From Opisthorchis felineus (taxonomy: Eukaryota; Platyhelminthes; Trematoda; Opisthorchiida; Opisthorchiidae), in assembly GCA_004794785.1 (NCBI GenBank), contig SJOL01006427.1, positions 62,637 through 126,636 of the forward strand: a stretch of 64,000 nucleotides of DNA. The letters are read 5' to 3'. Both the position numbers and the translations under genes were made by a program. Below the pieces are notes generated by a model. That model saw nothing but the letters and a program-made list of their open reading frames with translations, made no database searches and was not told the origin of the DNA. Of the stretch, positions 40,331-52,879 are shown in pieces (the first letter of the stretch is position 1; each line of letters begins with the position of its first letter).

Positions 40331-43300
40331 GGTAGTTGGGCTGGGTTGTGCAATTCTGTGAGCAGCGTGATGTTTTGGGTTGGCAAGTAGAAAGGCGCGA
40401 CCATCCCCAAAGGCACGAAGGTGAAGTGGAACGATCATCAGAATCCTAGAAGGAGTGGACTGGGGTCGCGGAGGCTGGGCAGTCGAGGGCAGTTTCCGTT
40501 TGTCGCTACTGACCGCCGGGGAAAGTCTGTACAATTCAAGACGGTCGGGGATCAAAAAGGGTGAATGGGGCTCAACTTCGGATGCGGCACGATACAACCG
40601 AAGTGCTGCCGAATAGATCAGCCGCTGAGGCCGACCTAGCAGAAGTAAATGGGAGTCGGTGGCATGCAAGCGAGCTTTAAAGGGGAAAAGTGTGTAACGG
40701 CGGATGAGGCATGCGAGTAGTATGTGGGTTCCTCGTAACTCCGCCTCGCGTGTAATGGAAGGTGAGGTATGTTAAGGGACTGGTGGAACTGCTTTGCAGC
40801 GTTCGTTTACAATTGCGTGATAGTCAACGAATATATACGAAATTTCAGGAACTCGCGTGAGGATGTCCAGTTTTTAAAAACAAGGGGATATGAGACGTTT
40901 ATTTTCCTGTCCAATAGGTTGTAAGTGTTTGGTTGGTGCTTACTAGTAAGTGACTTCGCGGCGAAGGGTTTTCCACTTTACACTGGTAAACTGGTAAACC
41001 ATCAGCGGGCAAGAGGGATGAACCTGTGATTCTTCTGTGCGGTTATTTCTTGCGGAGCCAGTCATCTTTGAGCTTTGCATACGTACGCCCACCAAATTTT
41101 AAACATCGTCCTTAACGCTCTAAATCTGTTTCAGTTTTGTTCAAATGATCCCTTCCGTGCTTACGAAATACGCTGCTCATTCATGCGGGGCCATGCACCC
41201 TAAGTTTTATCGTCTGAAAAATTATTCATGACTTGTTTACCGCGTGTGCTGTGCATACGTTCGGCACGCGGAGTATGTCAGCATATTCATTTTCATTAAT
41301 GAAAACACACGGTGCAACCGATTTTCATCTGCTCTGTACCTCTTGAGTACAACATCCACGAGCACGGGTGCGTGACCTACTTACCACTGGATGGCACCAG
41401 GGACACGCGCCAAAGGTATCTGTAGGCAAATCGAGCTTTGAGATGCCGCAAAGGATGCCATTATCAATGACGATACCATTACAATGATCAAAATGCTATT
41501 TAATTTGATTTCCGGTAGCATTACAGTGTTACTTCGTTTGGTTGTGACAATAAAGAAAAAATCAGCCCCAAAGTCACCTTTAAATTGGCGTATTTATTCC
41601 TGTAACCGTTTTGACGAGGGCGCTCAGACCCTACTCCGACCTTCCAGTCACCGGTGAATCCCAAATATCGCAAGAGTTCTTGACCACCAAGCGTCATATT
41701 CACAATAAGGCGCAAATCTAAGTAGGTGATAGCTTGCTGTTCCTTTTTTTGTCCACAGTCGCGTAAGATTCTTCAACTAGGCTTCTCTGACCGCGCAGTA
41801 TTTCCGTCTTTTGGATCACGCTCAATGATTTCCGAACAATTTGGCTCAACTAGGTCCGTGTTTAAACCGCGGCATGTTAGCACGATTTCGTATCTTTGGA
41901 CCGTGCACCACTTAATGGGAGTGGATGAGTAATTCGTCGATTGCTTTCATTAAATTGGTTTCAGCTTTTCAGCAGTGCTTTTTTGACTGTATTTCCTGAG
42001 GGCAAATGTCTTACACGATTAAGTGGGCTTCTTTCGAATAAAACCTAATTAATACGCCATGAGAAGTTGAAAACAATTAAAGACGCAATGCTTTCGGGTG
42101 CCCGCGATAATGCAACTCCAGCTTTGGTACAGAGTTGTGTAATTTGTTTGTCCCAACGGAAGGCGTTGGCGCCCGATCAGGATAACGAAATTTTACTTTG
42201 AATCAGCAAATGACCGCGCGCTTTTCGGCGCGGATTTCCGTGCCGTCACTATTTCGATCTTGTGCTTTGGTCAGACAGTTGAACTGTTAAGTTTCTGCAC
42301 AGATAACCGATGTTCTCAACAATGAAGGAGACAAAAGTTGCATCCTTATTGCACAGCTTTCAAAAGAAGAGCATTGCTCTGAGTGTTCTGTGAACGGCCC
42401 GATTAACTGGCTACAAAATGGGTTAAGGTATATGGATTCACAGATTTTACCCTCTATCTCATCGCACAATTTGCGGCGCCCTTTCACCTAACTTTGTAGA
42501 CGGCCTCAGTAAAATACTTCCAGCCTTCTAGTTTCATCCCTTCCGCAACTCTGTGAATTGGATGCTCAGTATAATCACTTGCTCTGCCTTTCGGATTAGA
42601 CAGTCAACGCTGTTCATAGTTGGACGCGTTAGGATAACTCTACGGCCTCCTCAGCAGCTGTGCTCACTAGGAATTTACCATCACATCCGTTCAACATCCT
42701 CCAAATTTTGTAGGGGACGGGGAAACTGGTTTATTGTACACCAGATGAAGTATTATTAGGATTTCAGTGGCTGACATTTTGTGCTGTGGTAGCCGTGCCA
42801 TCTTTTTACATATTAATTTCTGTGCCAGCCTTCGGCTTGGAGTTAGACCCACTGAAAAATCCGTTCGTGGACTTGTCCGCTGGAAGCAACGCTGACGTTG
42901 CCCGTCTCAGTTAAATGCTATGAGTTCTTGTATAACCACTCAGAGAGGTTTTTTCTTTTTTAAAAGTCCTCTGAAGATTCAGAGAGGCATTTACTACCAC
43001 AAATATCCTCCCTGGTTTATACTCATTGTCTCCATGTTTACTGTGTTACATTGTCTGTGTTTCAATGTGAGCAACTCGGGCATGTTTTCGGGGCAACCAG
43101 CTACAGCGCAGTGTCACGTAGAATTTTGCTGTGCATATTTCTAGCAGTTAACTAGCCAGTTGAAAGGAGAATAGTTTTGTCAACTTGTGGCGTCAATTAA
43201 CGACTTCCGATGCGGCAGCTGCAACAACTTCATTGAATTAGAAATTGTGTCAAACCTCAACTGATAATGCCTTAATGCGAAACACCTACTATCCATTGGT

Positions 43301-44640
43301 TTCCAAGCAGTTCTGTCCAACTACCCTCAACTAAATTTCGACTCCTGTGAAGGCATGAACTTTATAACAGAAACTGACTAGGTTGGTTCACTTAAGTGAA
43401 ACATACTCAGTAAACCAGGCTCCATGTTATATCCGGCGTTCGATACGTCGGACTAAATTTCAGCGCTCTTTTGTTTTGTTTTTACAGAGCATCCGTGAAA
43501 CCAGCGTTCACATCATCATGATCCTCGCGCATTTTAGCAGTATGTGCACCCTTCCGTTTATTTCAGTGAAACTCGCCATATATAATTCATTTTCATTTTT
43601 ACGCCAAGCAGATCAGCTCTTCCATGATTTCAGGTGCACTCCCTGAAAACCGATCAATTTCCTGATTATTTTGACTAAATTTACTGCTAACAATATTTGC
43701 CTCCTCACTGAACTTGGGTTCCAAGTTTCTTGAATTTATCACTGTCCATGCAAAATCGACAGCGACATCATAATACTTTATTTTCAATTCATACTGTGCA
43801 AACTTTCCCCAAAACGGATTCGTGTTTTGTTATCCGCGGTTTCATTTTGGCTACCTAGACCACGTGTCATTATTAGGACTGCTCGTAATTCAGTGATCGC
43901 TCTCGGTAAAATTCAGCTACCATCACACCAACTTGTTGCTTCGCGCACCAGCGCCACCTAAGTGAGTCACACAAACTTTGGCAGCTCGTGTACAATCCAT
44001 TCACTCACATCCGCAGCCTTTGAAACCAACTCGTAGGTGTGCCAAAAGTTGGATTACAGTTTGAGAAGCTTCCCATGTGCACAACTTGCGCCTGGGTTGC
44101 GTTGATTTCGACCGGTCTCTGCCTAGGTTAAACGAATATTCGGGCTGAACATCAGTCCGTTTTTATCTTCTTGCAGTCTCTAAGATGAGTGTTTCGTAGT
44201 GAGCGGAATAAGTTCACCATACATGCCCCTCGCATAAATTTCCCTGAGTGCACTTTCAAAAGAGCTCCAGCTATCCAACTGGTTTGTTTACATGAACAAA
44301 CAATATCGTGGCCAGGCTTTTTGGTTATCAAAATAAAATCTCGCCGGACATACTGCCATCAGAAAATACATATGGTCAAAACACAGTGCTGTCTGGAAGC
44401 TACCTTTTAAAAATCTGTGGTACCGCTTGCTGAGTAGATATTACCTGTCGTTAGCTTTTATGCCAAGGAGACGGGATATAAACAAGAGGATCGCAACGAC
44501 GCCAAAAGCGGTGCTCAAAAGTGGTGTGCATTAAGTAGAGTTGGTTCCAGCAACCGAGTAGACTATCTGTTAGAAAAACGTCAGTTGAATGATTGATTGT
44601 GAAACGTAATAGGGTAGCTGTGATAGGGCTTCCATACAGA
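40331..44640. other. Intergenic stretch, nothing supported
   Basis: About 4.3 kb with only short chance frames on both strands. I recognise no coding motif, LINE block or SINE promoter. Confidence 0.4.
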
Positions 44641-45520
44641 GGCCATGGCATGAAATATAGTGCACTGCAAACTGTCCGAAACAGCGTTTTGCTGATATAC
44701 AATTCACAGTGGAACAGAAAACCGATGGGAAACTGGCATTCTTAGACCTCCTTATCACAATAGTACCAAACAGACAACTGCAGACGAAACTCTACAGAAA
44801 GGCAACGAATACAGACCAAATTTAACTGCAATCATCCGAACCGTCACAAGAAAAGCTGCATCCGGACTCTTTTCAGGTGTATTAAGACGTACTGCAACAC
44901 CACAGAGTCAAAAGTCAGAGAAGAGAGACGCTTGTACAAGGTTTTTTGAGAGATTGATACACCAGAACTTTCATCTAGCGGACTCTTAGAAAACTCAATT
45001 GGACCAACACAATAGCACAAGGAGAAGGCAAACGGATCACAATTCCGCACATCAGGAATATTTCAAAGATGACCGCACGCTTGCCAGGACAGTACAACAC
45101 AACAGTGTCCCACATACAGGCAAACACCCTACGGATACACTATCAAACCCGAAAGGACGATTGGACACAATGTTGAGGACCAACGTCGGGTACAAGATTC
45201 AGCGCGGAGATTGTGACAAACGCTACGTGAGACAAACAGGAAGGAAGCTCTCTACCAGAATAAATTAACACAACCTTGCAACCAAAAGGCACGACCAAAT
45301 TTCTCTCGTCTCCTTGCACGAAGATCAAGACTGACACAAATTCGACCGGAGCACCGTTCACATATTGGTTCAAGTGAGAACAAAGAAAGAACGTGAATTC
45401 ATGGAAGCATGGCACCCCACTGAAAAAGCTATCAACAAACACTTTGAAGTTTACCCGGTCTATCGACTGCTGCAAGCAAAGGAACTACGGAACTACAGAA
45501 CGCAGAGGCGGACAAGCTAA
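44640..45520 (+). mobile_element. Penelope-like element, 3' coding end (GIY-YIG endonuclease), inactive
   Basis: This plus-strand segment encodes the post-RT region of a Penelope-like retroelement. FADIQFTVEQKTDGKLAFLD and NRQLQTKLYRKATNTDQI (44690-44825) are the conserved end of the RT module. RLDTMLRTNVGYKIQRGDCD then KRYVRQTGRKLSTRIN (45160-45268) is the GIY-YIG endonuclease start, here GYKI...RYVRQTGR instead of the usual VVYKI...CYVGQTGR. Debris of the C-terminus (EREFMEAWH, KAINKHFEV) follows to 45520 in other frames. Stops at 44824 and frame changes show it is inactive. Confidence 0.85.
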
Positions 45521-46100
45521 AATAAACAACCAGGTTGAACCAGGCTGAAGTAAGGAATCTACCAAAAATAGAAACCGCCATCATAACCTACTAAATTCGA
45601 GGAAGAGACCACAAGGCAACCAAAACCGAACCAATCGAGAACGGACCTTAAACACCCCAAAATAGCCATCCATCGGAACAATGGAACACGAGGCCCACAG
45701 ACCACAACGCAGCTCAGATCACGATCGGGCCAATAACACTACAAGAAGGGCACATACCGAGTAGCTAATCACATGACAGATACTTTTCAAAGCTATATAA
45801 ACGCGGACGGGCACGGAGGAAGCACCCACTCAACTGCGCACTGACGATGTCTCCTCGAATGGGGACGAAACGTTTGCAAACTGCTTGCCAAGCTCGGCGG
45901 AAAGGTCAACTGCCATCTGTTCAAACAACAGTAAACACAGCCAAGCTATCTATATTTTGACAAATCGACAACAAATTCGGGCGTTCCACGCTCAAAACAG
46001 CTCGTCCATGGGAAACTTTTGCCTACCGTCAAGCCTCCACACGACAACCGCTACACCCCTACCTTGAATGTCTAAGAACGTGCATCCTTTCTCGTAGCGT
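45521..46100 (+). mobile_element. Junction between Penelope copies (probable pseudo-LTR)
   Basis: Between the 3' coding end of one copy and the N-terminal coding of the next lies about 600 bp of non-coding sequence with a TATA-like CTATATAAACGCGG (45793-45806) and a hammerhead-like fold. This 3'-end-then-5'-end order fits the partial tandem arrangement that gives Penelope-like elements their pseudo-LTRs. The junction reading is inference from domain order. Confidence 0.65.
45818..45889 (+). ncRNA. Hammerhead-ribozyme-like motif
   Basis: The core is CTGACGA (45841-45847) followed by helix II GTCTCC/GGGGAC around a TCGAAT loop, then GAAACGT (45867-45873). ACGT could form the very short helix III known from Penelope hammerheads, which usually need two copies to pair. 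Helix I pairs GCA (45838-45840) with TGC (45875-45877) and, after an internal loop, AAGCA with TGCTT (45820-45824, 45882-45886). One extra U (45848) sits between the CUGANGA box and helix II, unlike the canonical form, so activity is doubtful. Confidence 0.55.
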
Positions 46101-46940
46101 AACCTATCGACGACCACTGAATCATCCACATGCTGCGAAGTTGGCCAGACAGAATGTTAGGCGGATGGTCCGGCTAATGATTACAGATGCACGGAATTGC
46201 ATTAGAAAATATGAAAGAATGGTCAGTAAACATAAACCAGTCTGCCGGAGGATATTGGGACCAGAACTACTAAAACAACTCCGCCGCCATAAACAAGAAA
46301 ACCTGTCTGGAAAACAATCCCTCTAGGGTAGTCGGTAACCGAGAAAAGGAGAACAACCGCGACGCTTCGAGCGAGAACCGCTCCAACAGGCAGCTCACAG
46401 GGGCAGAGCAGAATGTTCTAATCAGAGGATTTAATTTCAATTCCAAAAACGTCACAAACATAGAATACCTATCTAGTCTAGAGGCAGCTAAGAAGTACAT
46501 TCAACTTGATGAGGACAGTCAACACCATGACACTTTCAGCAAATTACAGATTCCTTGCAAGACAAAGCTAACTTGGCCATGGCACTTAACCGCCGATAAG
46601 GTGAATACGCCCTTCTTTGATCTCACTTCACTTTTAAGGGAGTAAGTCTCTGTCCAATAAACCGTACACGGATCCAGCCCCCATGAACACCAAAAAGCTT
46701 ATGCTTCTAGTTTCTGGGTACCAGAAACAGGGTGTAAGTCCAGACCACACAGAAGAACTTCCTCAGTGACATCCTACTTGCGTTTTATACTCAGGCCGAA
46801 AACGAACCCCAAAGTACCGTATGGTTTAAATTAGCACACGTGGGCAGCTGAACTTTTGCTTCGCACCTCCATCGGCACTTTTTGCCTAGAAGAATAATGG
46901 ACGCTTTTGGGAGTCCCCGAGCAAAACCCACCAGCTAAGT
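46100..46940 (+). mobile_element. Penelope-like element, 5' coding end of a second copy, inactive
   Basis: Plus-strand fragments encode the N-terminal region. LGPELLKQLRRHKQENLSG lies at 46255-46313. GFNFNSKNVTNIEYLSSLEA then AKKYIQLDEDSQ lies at 46418-46520, like the N-terminal 'loose leader' of Penelope proteins. TADKVNTPFF (about 46590) stands for the usual ADKGxxTV segment. MNTKKLMLLVSGYQKQGVSP (46682-46741) precedes the RT fingers, and RPKTNPKVPYGLN follows. Similarity ends near 46940, before the RT catalytic core. Frameshifts are frequent. Confidence 0.72.
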
Positions 46941-48639
46941 GGGGCAATTCCGTTTAAAGGTGTTAACCAAAGGAAGAGACTTGCGACATATTAGGACGTT
47001 TTTGGTCCGTGATGATACTTGCCTTACTTTCGTTGTGTGCATATTTGAGGTCTCCGGCAAACAATGGCCCAAACACTGTCATACGCACAAGCAGACCCGA
47101 AATAATGCGCAGGCACGCGATCACTGTCAGTGCATCAAGTGTTTTAGTTGCCCAACTATGAACTGATCTATCAATGATGGCAAGCAAATAGCACCTTACC
47201 GGCTGTCGTCAGTATTCTTACCGCTCCTGTTTTGGCGTACTGGTTTTCTGAGGAACCAAAATTTTGGTGGTGGATCACAAGAACGAGGTATGCAGATGGG
47301 CTAGGCGCAAATCACGGCCGTTGTTCACCATAATGTGGGCAAAGGCATTTTAGTATCCATCCTTAGTTGAAGTTTATATTTCGGTTAATGTCGCACATAA
47401 AATTGGTGGTTTCACCTACGTCCGAACATGACGCAGGTTACTCATATGTCCGATTTGCAAAGATAAGACAGAGAAAGCAAACTGACAAGTGGTAAGGTTA
47501 TTTCTGCACACAAACCAGTGACCCTGATGTGTGGTATTCTGTTGTTCGTTGCAACTCTTCAAACTTGGTACAAAAGCAGTTGGAGCAACCCCGGAGATCA
47601 CATACAGAGCCGATAACTGACAGATAGAGTCAGGGCTTGTCATGTTGCCAAATAATTGCTGAAAGCCAACAGTACCCAAACCGTCTCTACGGAAGGGTGT
47701 GATAAAGATGTAACAGGGTTTAAATTGGGATACGGTCGCTGATAACACAAGGATAAGATGGACAGGATTGGAAATAAGGTGTACACGCCTTCATTTCAAA
47801 CGTTGGTTTAAGAAATCTTTGCAAGACAGTCGCCAACCTGGAGCGATTTGAACGAAATAATGGTGGTGCAAGAGTTTGAACAAAAGCAAAACTAATGTAT
47901 TGATCAAAGCAGGTTTACTTGAGGATGCTAGAGCCATTGCCTAACAAGCGCATTAGAGCTGCAAGTCGGCACAGGCATCAAAAAGGCCACTTAGAACGGT
48001 GAATCTTCTGCAACATCAATCAAGTTTTTCTAATCCAGGAATGAAAGGAAGCCCATACTGACAAAGTGTAGCTTTTGGGTATTTTCCCAAAGGCACGAAC
48101 GCCAGGAGAAAGCTAGATTTTCCATTTAGTTTGCTGAGACTTGGTTGGTTTGTTGTTTATCTGATGCAACACTCGTATTAAATGTTGCGGCGCTCCTCAG
48201 GCAGATAAGAAGCAAATGAGAGGGACGGAGTCGCTGTACACACTGAAACAACTGTTCCGATTATGTGAATGATCTGCTGGCTTAAAACCACGAGCTCGTG
48301 CATTCTTCTCAGTTTGGCTTCCGCTAACTGACTCCGACTTTCACCTTTTCAGCGAGTGTAATCACAGTGTTTCGCGCTGCTTGACCTTCAAGTAGCGTCT
48401 ACAGTTGCAAAAAACAGAGAACTCAAGGGCTGAATTGCATTGATGTTCTATTCTGGGGGCGTCCAAAGCGGTAAATGGTTTTGGTGAATGCAATACAATG
48501 TGCAGTAAAAGAGTGCGATAAACTTTTGCCCATGGAATGTAATAATGCCAAAACAGTGCAAAGGACCATTTACGCTTTCGTCAGGTTTTTGGCCTGCCAG
48601 AGGGTGGCACGTGTACATTCAACATTATCACGTATGTTT
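46941..48639. other. Intergenic stretch, nothing supported
   Basis: Only short unrelated frames on both strands. No known domain or repeat was recognised. Confidence 0.4.
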
Positions 48640-49260
48640 CTCGTACCAGAATAATGGGTGTGCCCAACTGGTGGGTGGAATGCCATTGGGTGTGATCCTA
48701 CTGACATAGCATAATTAACGCATAACTGACATCAGATTTATCACCCAGAAATGCGGGAAAGAGGGGCATTCCAACAAACAATGGATATTATCCAACAGAA
48801 GTGTGCCATGCTCAAACTGGCATGGTCTAAGTGCAGTGGACATTGGGGACCAGAAAAAGCTTTTGGGGCACACACCAAATTGAAGGCAAGACTGCCTTAG
48901 TTCGAAGATGGCGAGGGAAAACTCAAAGAGGGGAGGAAAAATCAATGGGTCCCGCCTGGCATGTGACAAAAAACTGTATATTGCAGGAAAAAAGAAATTT
49001 GAACAACGAATCTAGAGAAGCACAAGTATTTCACTGGCCTTGGGGGTCAATTTGAACTAAAAATTGAAACCAATGCTGAGGCTGCTTGGCCTTGAACGGT
49101 TGAGTTATTGGTCAAGGTCATGAAAGGTGTGAGTTGAAATGGTGAGATGGAGATATTCGTTGCGGGGATAAGTGATGGCTTGCATCTCAGACCCATGATG
49201 TACAGTGAAGCTGGATAGGCTCACGTCGCTACTTGTGAATATGAGTCAGGCTACAGGTGA
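48640..49260 (+). repeat. Diverged copy of the unidentified repeat family
   Basis: From TAATGGGTGTGCCCAACTGG (about 48650) through GTCCCGCCTGGCATGTGACA (48947) to CCCATGATGTACAGTGAAGC (49191), the order of landmarks matches the copies at 28.8, 38.7 and 52.9 kb. Its start (CCAACTGGTGGGTGG) matches 52917 and suggests where the longer form of the family begins. Confidence 0.72.
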
Positions 49261-50299
49261 GGCGATGTTGTATTAGGAATTCACTTTGGTAACCGGAAGG
49301 TGGAATAGGGACCTCGTAGGTTAATCGCGCACGGTTGGCTGATGACTCATCCAGTGACTTTGGTGGACTCCAACAAGGCTGCAGCAGCTATGGCTTCTTT
49401 ATGTCTATATGGCTTCCTAAGCTGAACCAAGGTACTGGTAACAACCAAAGGTGCACTTTTAAAATAAGCTCTAGAGATAACGGCATTCATTTCCAAAATT
49501 TTCTTCAATGTTGACACATTCCGTAAATTTATTTTTGTTCTCCCACTAGGACGCTTTTTCGTTTTGCCCAGTGTTTGCAAATCCTGCGGTTAGGAATGAG
49601 GTTCCAACCGTACCGTATAGGTTTTGCGTTTAGGTCGTCAATTATCGTGCAACACAGAGCACACCTAAACGCTGTATGATTTTGTTCGCTGGGGGCCCGG
49701 GTGTCCCATCGCTCATTTCAAGCAAGCAACGGTGTGGGAAGACGATGCCACCTTTTATTTGCCGTTACCCTAAGATACGATAGATTTCTGGCTAAGCTAT
49801 TCTCCGTCAAATATCTACTCCTTTCACCACATGGCAGCGCCATGGCGGTGGATATCAAAGAAATGAAAGGAGAGACAGCGCATAGTTTGGGCAAAACCTA
49901 AATAATTCCTTTGAAATTTGAGCGATTCTTTTAAATGTCAGGCGTAGATCGACTGCGACACTCAGCGTCTTCTTGTGGACATCGATATCTATGATTTTGT
50001 CAATATTTAGTGCCTCTATTCACCAAACGAAAACACTTTGCTGGCACTGTTTCCTAATTAGTCCAGCTTGATAGACGTTAATTTAATGTAATATAAATGT
50101 TTTATTGGTGGGTTTATTTCCCAACATGTATGGAACAGTTAAACATGATCAATTGTTAACATTTTTAACATGGTTGGCGAGACAACAGTGGAGAATAGGC
50201 AAAACCAAGTGGAAGGGCTTCATACTTGTTGAGAAATTGTTAAGGGTATGAAAAACACAAAAGAAGAACTAGGCAGAAGAAAGAGGAACACTGAGGCGA
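49261..50299. other. Intergenic stretch, nothing supported
   Basis: AT-rich sequence between two repeat copies, without a recognised gene. Confidence 0.4.
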
Positions 50300-50960
50300 G
50301 AAACCCAGGTGGTTTAAACTGAAGCTGAAACCGCTGCTGATGTTGGATTACTCGAACAGTCACGTTAACAGCCAGGGTTGAGCTAGGTTAGGTGTTTGGC
50401 GGAAAACTGAGGTGGTTGAGTCAAAGGTCTCAGCGGATCAGAGCAAACTCGCTCCACCTTGGTTGAGTCCTTATAATCAGCTCGGGCGTATTTGCGCCTA
50501 CGTGCCTGAGGCGGTGACGGGATTAGGGTTAGAGTATGAATGGGGTAGTTGAAGCAGGTCACTAGGCTGGGTCTAGCGGTACCATGCCACCAGGGCACCG
50601 GCATACCTCTGTTCTTATGTAGCTCTGTAACGGAGGTAATGCTTGAAGTGTTTGGAAAAGCTGTGTGCATTGCTCTGGGAAGCGAGCTTCGTGTTAGCTA
50701 AGGGGAACAACATGAGTAGACTTAGAGTTATGGATGATCGCAGGTAATTTCGTTCTCGTTAGAGGTCCATACAGATAGAAGTTTGAGCGGATAATGATCA
50801 AACAGTTTACCCGAAGCAGCTGCAGCCGCCCATGAAACCTGTGAAAAAATGAGGCGAAATTATTACAGCCTGATGGGTATGTGAAGGCATTCGACAGTGT
50901 GGAGTTCTTTTATGGAAAATGTCCTAAGTTTAGCATGGCTACGTGATGATACCGGGTTGT
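50300..50960 (+). repeat. Highly diverged copy of the unidentified repeat family
   Basis: GGTGGTTTAAACTGAAGCTG (50309) corresponds to the GCCAATTTGAACCAAAGCCT landmark. TACCATGCCACCAGGGCACC (50579) and TCTGTAACGGAGGTAATGC (50623) match landmarks near 40255-40320. The last part (50745-50960) also matches 30940-31150, so the full family is longer than the arms at 28 kb. Confidence 0.6.
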
Positions 50961-52879
50961 TTAATAAGCATAAATTAGGATAAGATAACGTTGAGTTACT
51001 TAGCGATCACCGCCAGGCTTAGATTGCCAGCATGACGCTGAAGTGGGACAAATAGGCATACAGGGAACCCACAGGGATTGGACTTTGCCTTGCAAGTGTG
51101 CGGACACCGATGCCAGAGATCACCGGTGGCAGAAAATTCGAGTTGTCGTATGTTGTCCACTGAGCATATGTTTACCAAGAGGCGTAAACCGAGAGCGAAT
51201 GATCGTGGAGGTGGACTTTGGAGATAATGAAAAAGGACTGTGCTACGTGAACCGAAGGGGAGAAGATTTTGGGATGGAAAATGGGGTTAGGACTATGGGT
51301 CACCTGCCAGTGAATGCTGTGATCTTCAAGCAACAAATGGCGCAAGACGAAGGACAAAGTTAGCACCATCTGTGAATGCCAGCAGTGTATGTGCAGGAAT
51401 CCCTGCCAGGTAATTGAGAATTTGTGGAATCCTTGTCAACCGCAGCACTGCTGGGGGCAGTCCGGGCGAAAAACGGACAGAAAATGAGGTTCGATTTCCG
51501 AGAAGGCTCAGATGACATTTTGGGGTAAGGGGTTCCTGGACGCTATGGTCGGATGCTTCTTTGATGTTCGGGCTGGAAGCAGATGGGCATTGTGTTCGCT
51601 CCTGAAATGCAGTAGTATAGGACAGAGAATAGACGATTTTGTCCGAAGAAGCTGTCGAGCTGTACAGGTGGGGTCTTGCGCCCCTCGGAGTGTTATTTGC
51701 CCAGCCGCATCGCACTCTGGAAACTTATGTCGACTTACTGGTAGCTCATGGATCTCTGAAGCAGTTTTAATGAGGGAAAACCCCACCACATCGGGGCCTA
51801 GAATACGGACAAAAGGGTTGTAGTACTTACAACGAGGTAGGTTTGCTTCCTTAATCTTGTAAATGGATCCTAGCATTGGACATGAGAAAGCAAGACCATG
51901 CAAAATCGGGGCGGTAAGAGATATTTGGTGACGGATGACGCCATCTTCATTTGGTAAAAACAAGCCATCAGGGAATGATTACAAGACTCGTTCAGCCACA
52001 CCAGATGAGTGAGGGTTGAGAACTGTGTTCCGTAGGATGTTTCTGGGGGCAGATTGGTGACATGCGAGATAGAAAGCTAGATTCGAACAGCCTGTCATAA
52101 AATGGGGGAGAAATATTGCATTGACGTCGTTTGAAAGAACAAAAGTTGGTGGAGATTCTTCCGATTTTAAGTTGGATCTATTCACGAATGAATAAACGTA
52201 CACAAATTCTCGCGTGTGCAGGCCCACAATGTCACTCAGGAAGCACGTTAGGTACTGAGTGTTGTCACTGAAACTTTCAACGGTTCTGAATTATACGTCC
52301 GGCCATGCACGTATACCATTGTTATGCTGGCCGAAGCATAGGAGTCCCCGCTGCTTTCAGGAGCGCATATGGCGATTGCGTACAAAAGAACCGCTGGGGC
52401 GCGCAGTAGTTATTCTCTTGCCCCGGTAATATCACTGGAAATATCTTTTATTCGCAGTAATGTGGGATAAAGGGTCTTGGATTTACGCTTCAGAAAACTG
52501 GTGCAACATGGTAGTCAACGTTTGGCGGACTCGGGTTTTTAATGCGAGCAAGAATTGAGGACAGGTTTGTAATCAAACGATGCTATAACAGTTAAGCACA
52601 AAAAACTCAGAATTCGTAACTGTGCCAAAACAGTGCCGCTACATCGCCATGATTATCACAGACGATGCAACAGTAGAAATTCTCGCATGCGCTCTGATCT
52701 CACCCGGCATACTTAGAGGCGGTTGTTTTATTTTTCATTCCGTCAACCAAAAAGTGAGCCCAAAATCTTGTGTAAAATGATGCACAGCTACCAGCTTCCG
52801 ACAACCGAAAGTGTCAACGAAATTGTGATGCTTGATTTTTGTCGGCTGGAAATTTTCAGTACCGGGCATATGAACCTCC
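50961..52879. other. Intergenic stretch, nothing supported
   Basis: Overlapping frames on both strands near 51000-51960 show no domain. I cannot assign this stretch; it may hold further parts of the neighbouring repeat family. Confidence 0.4.
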
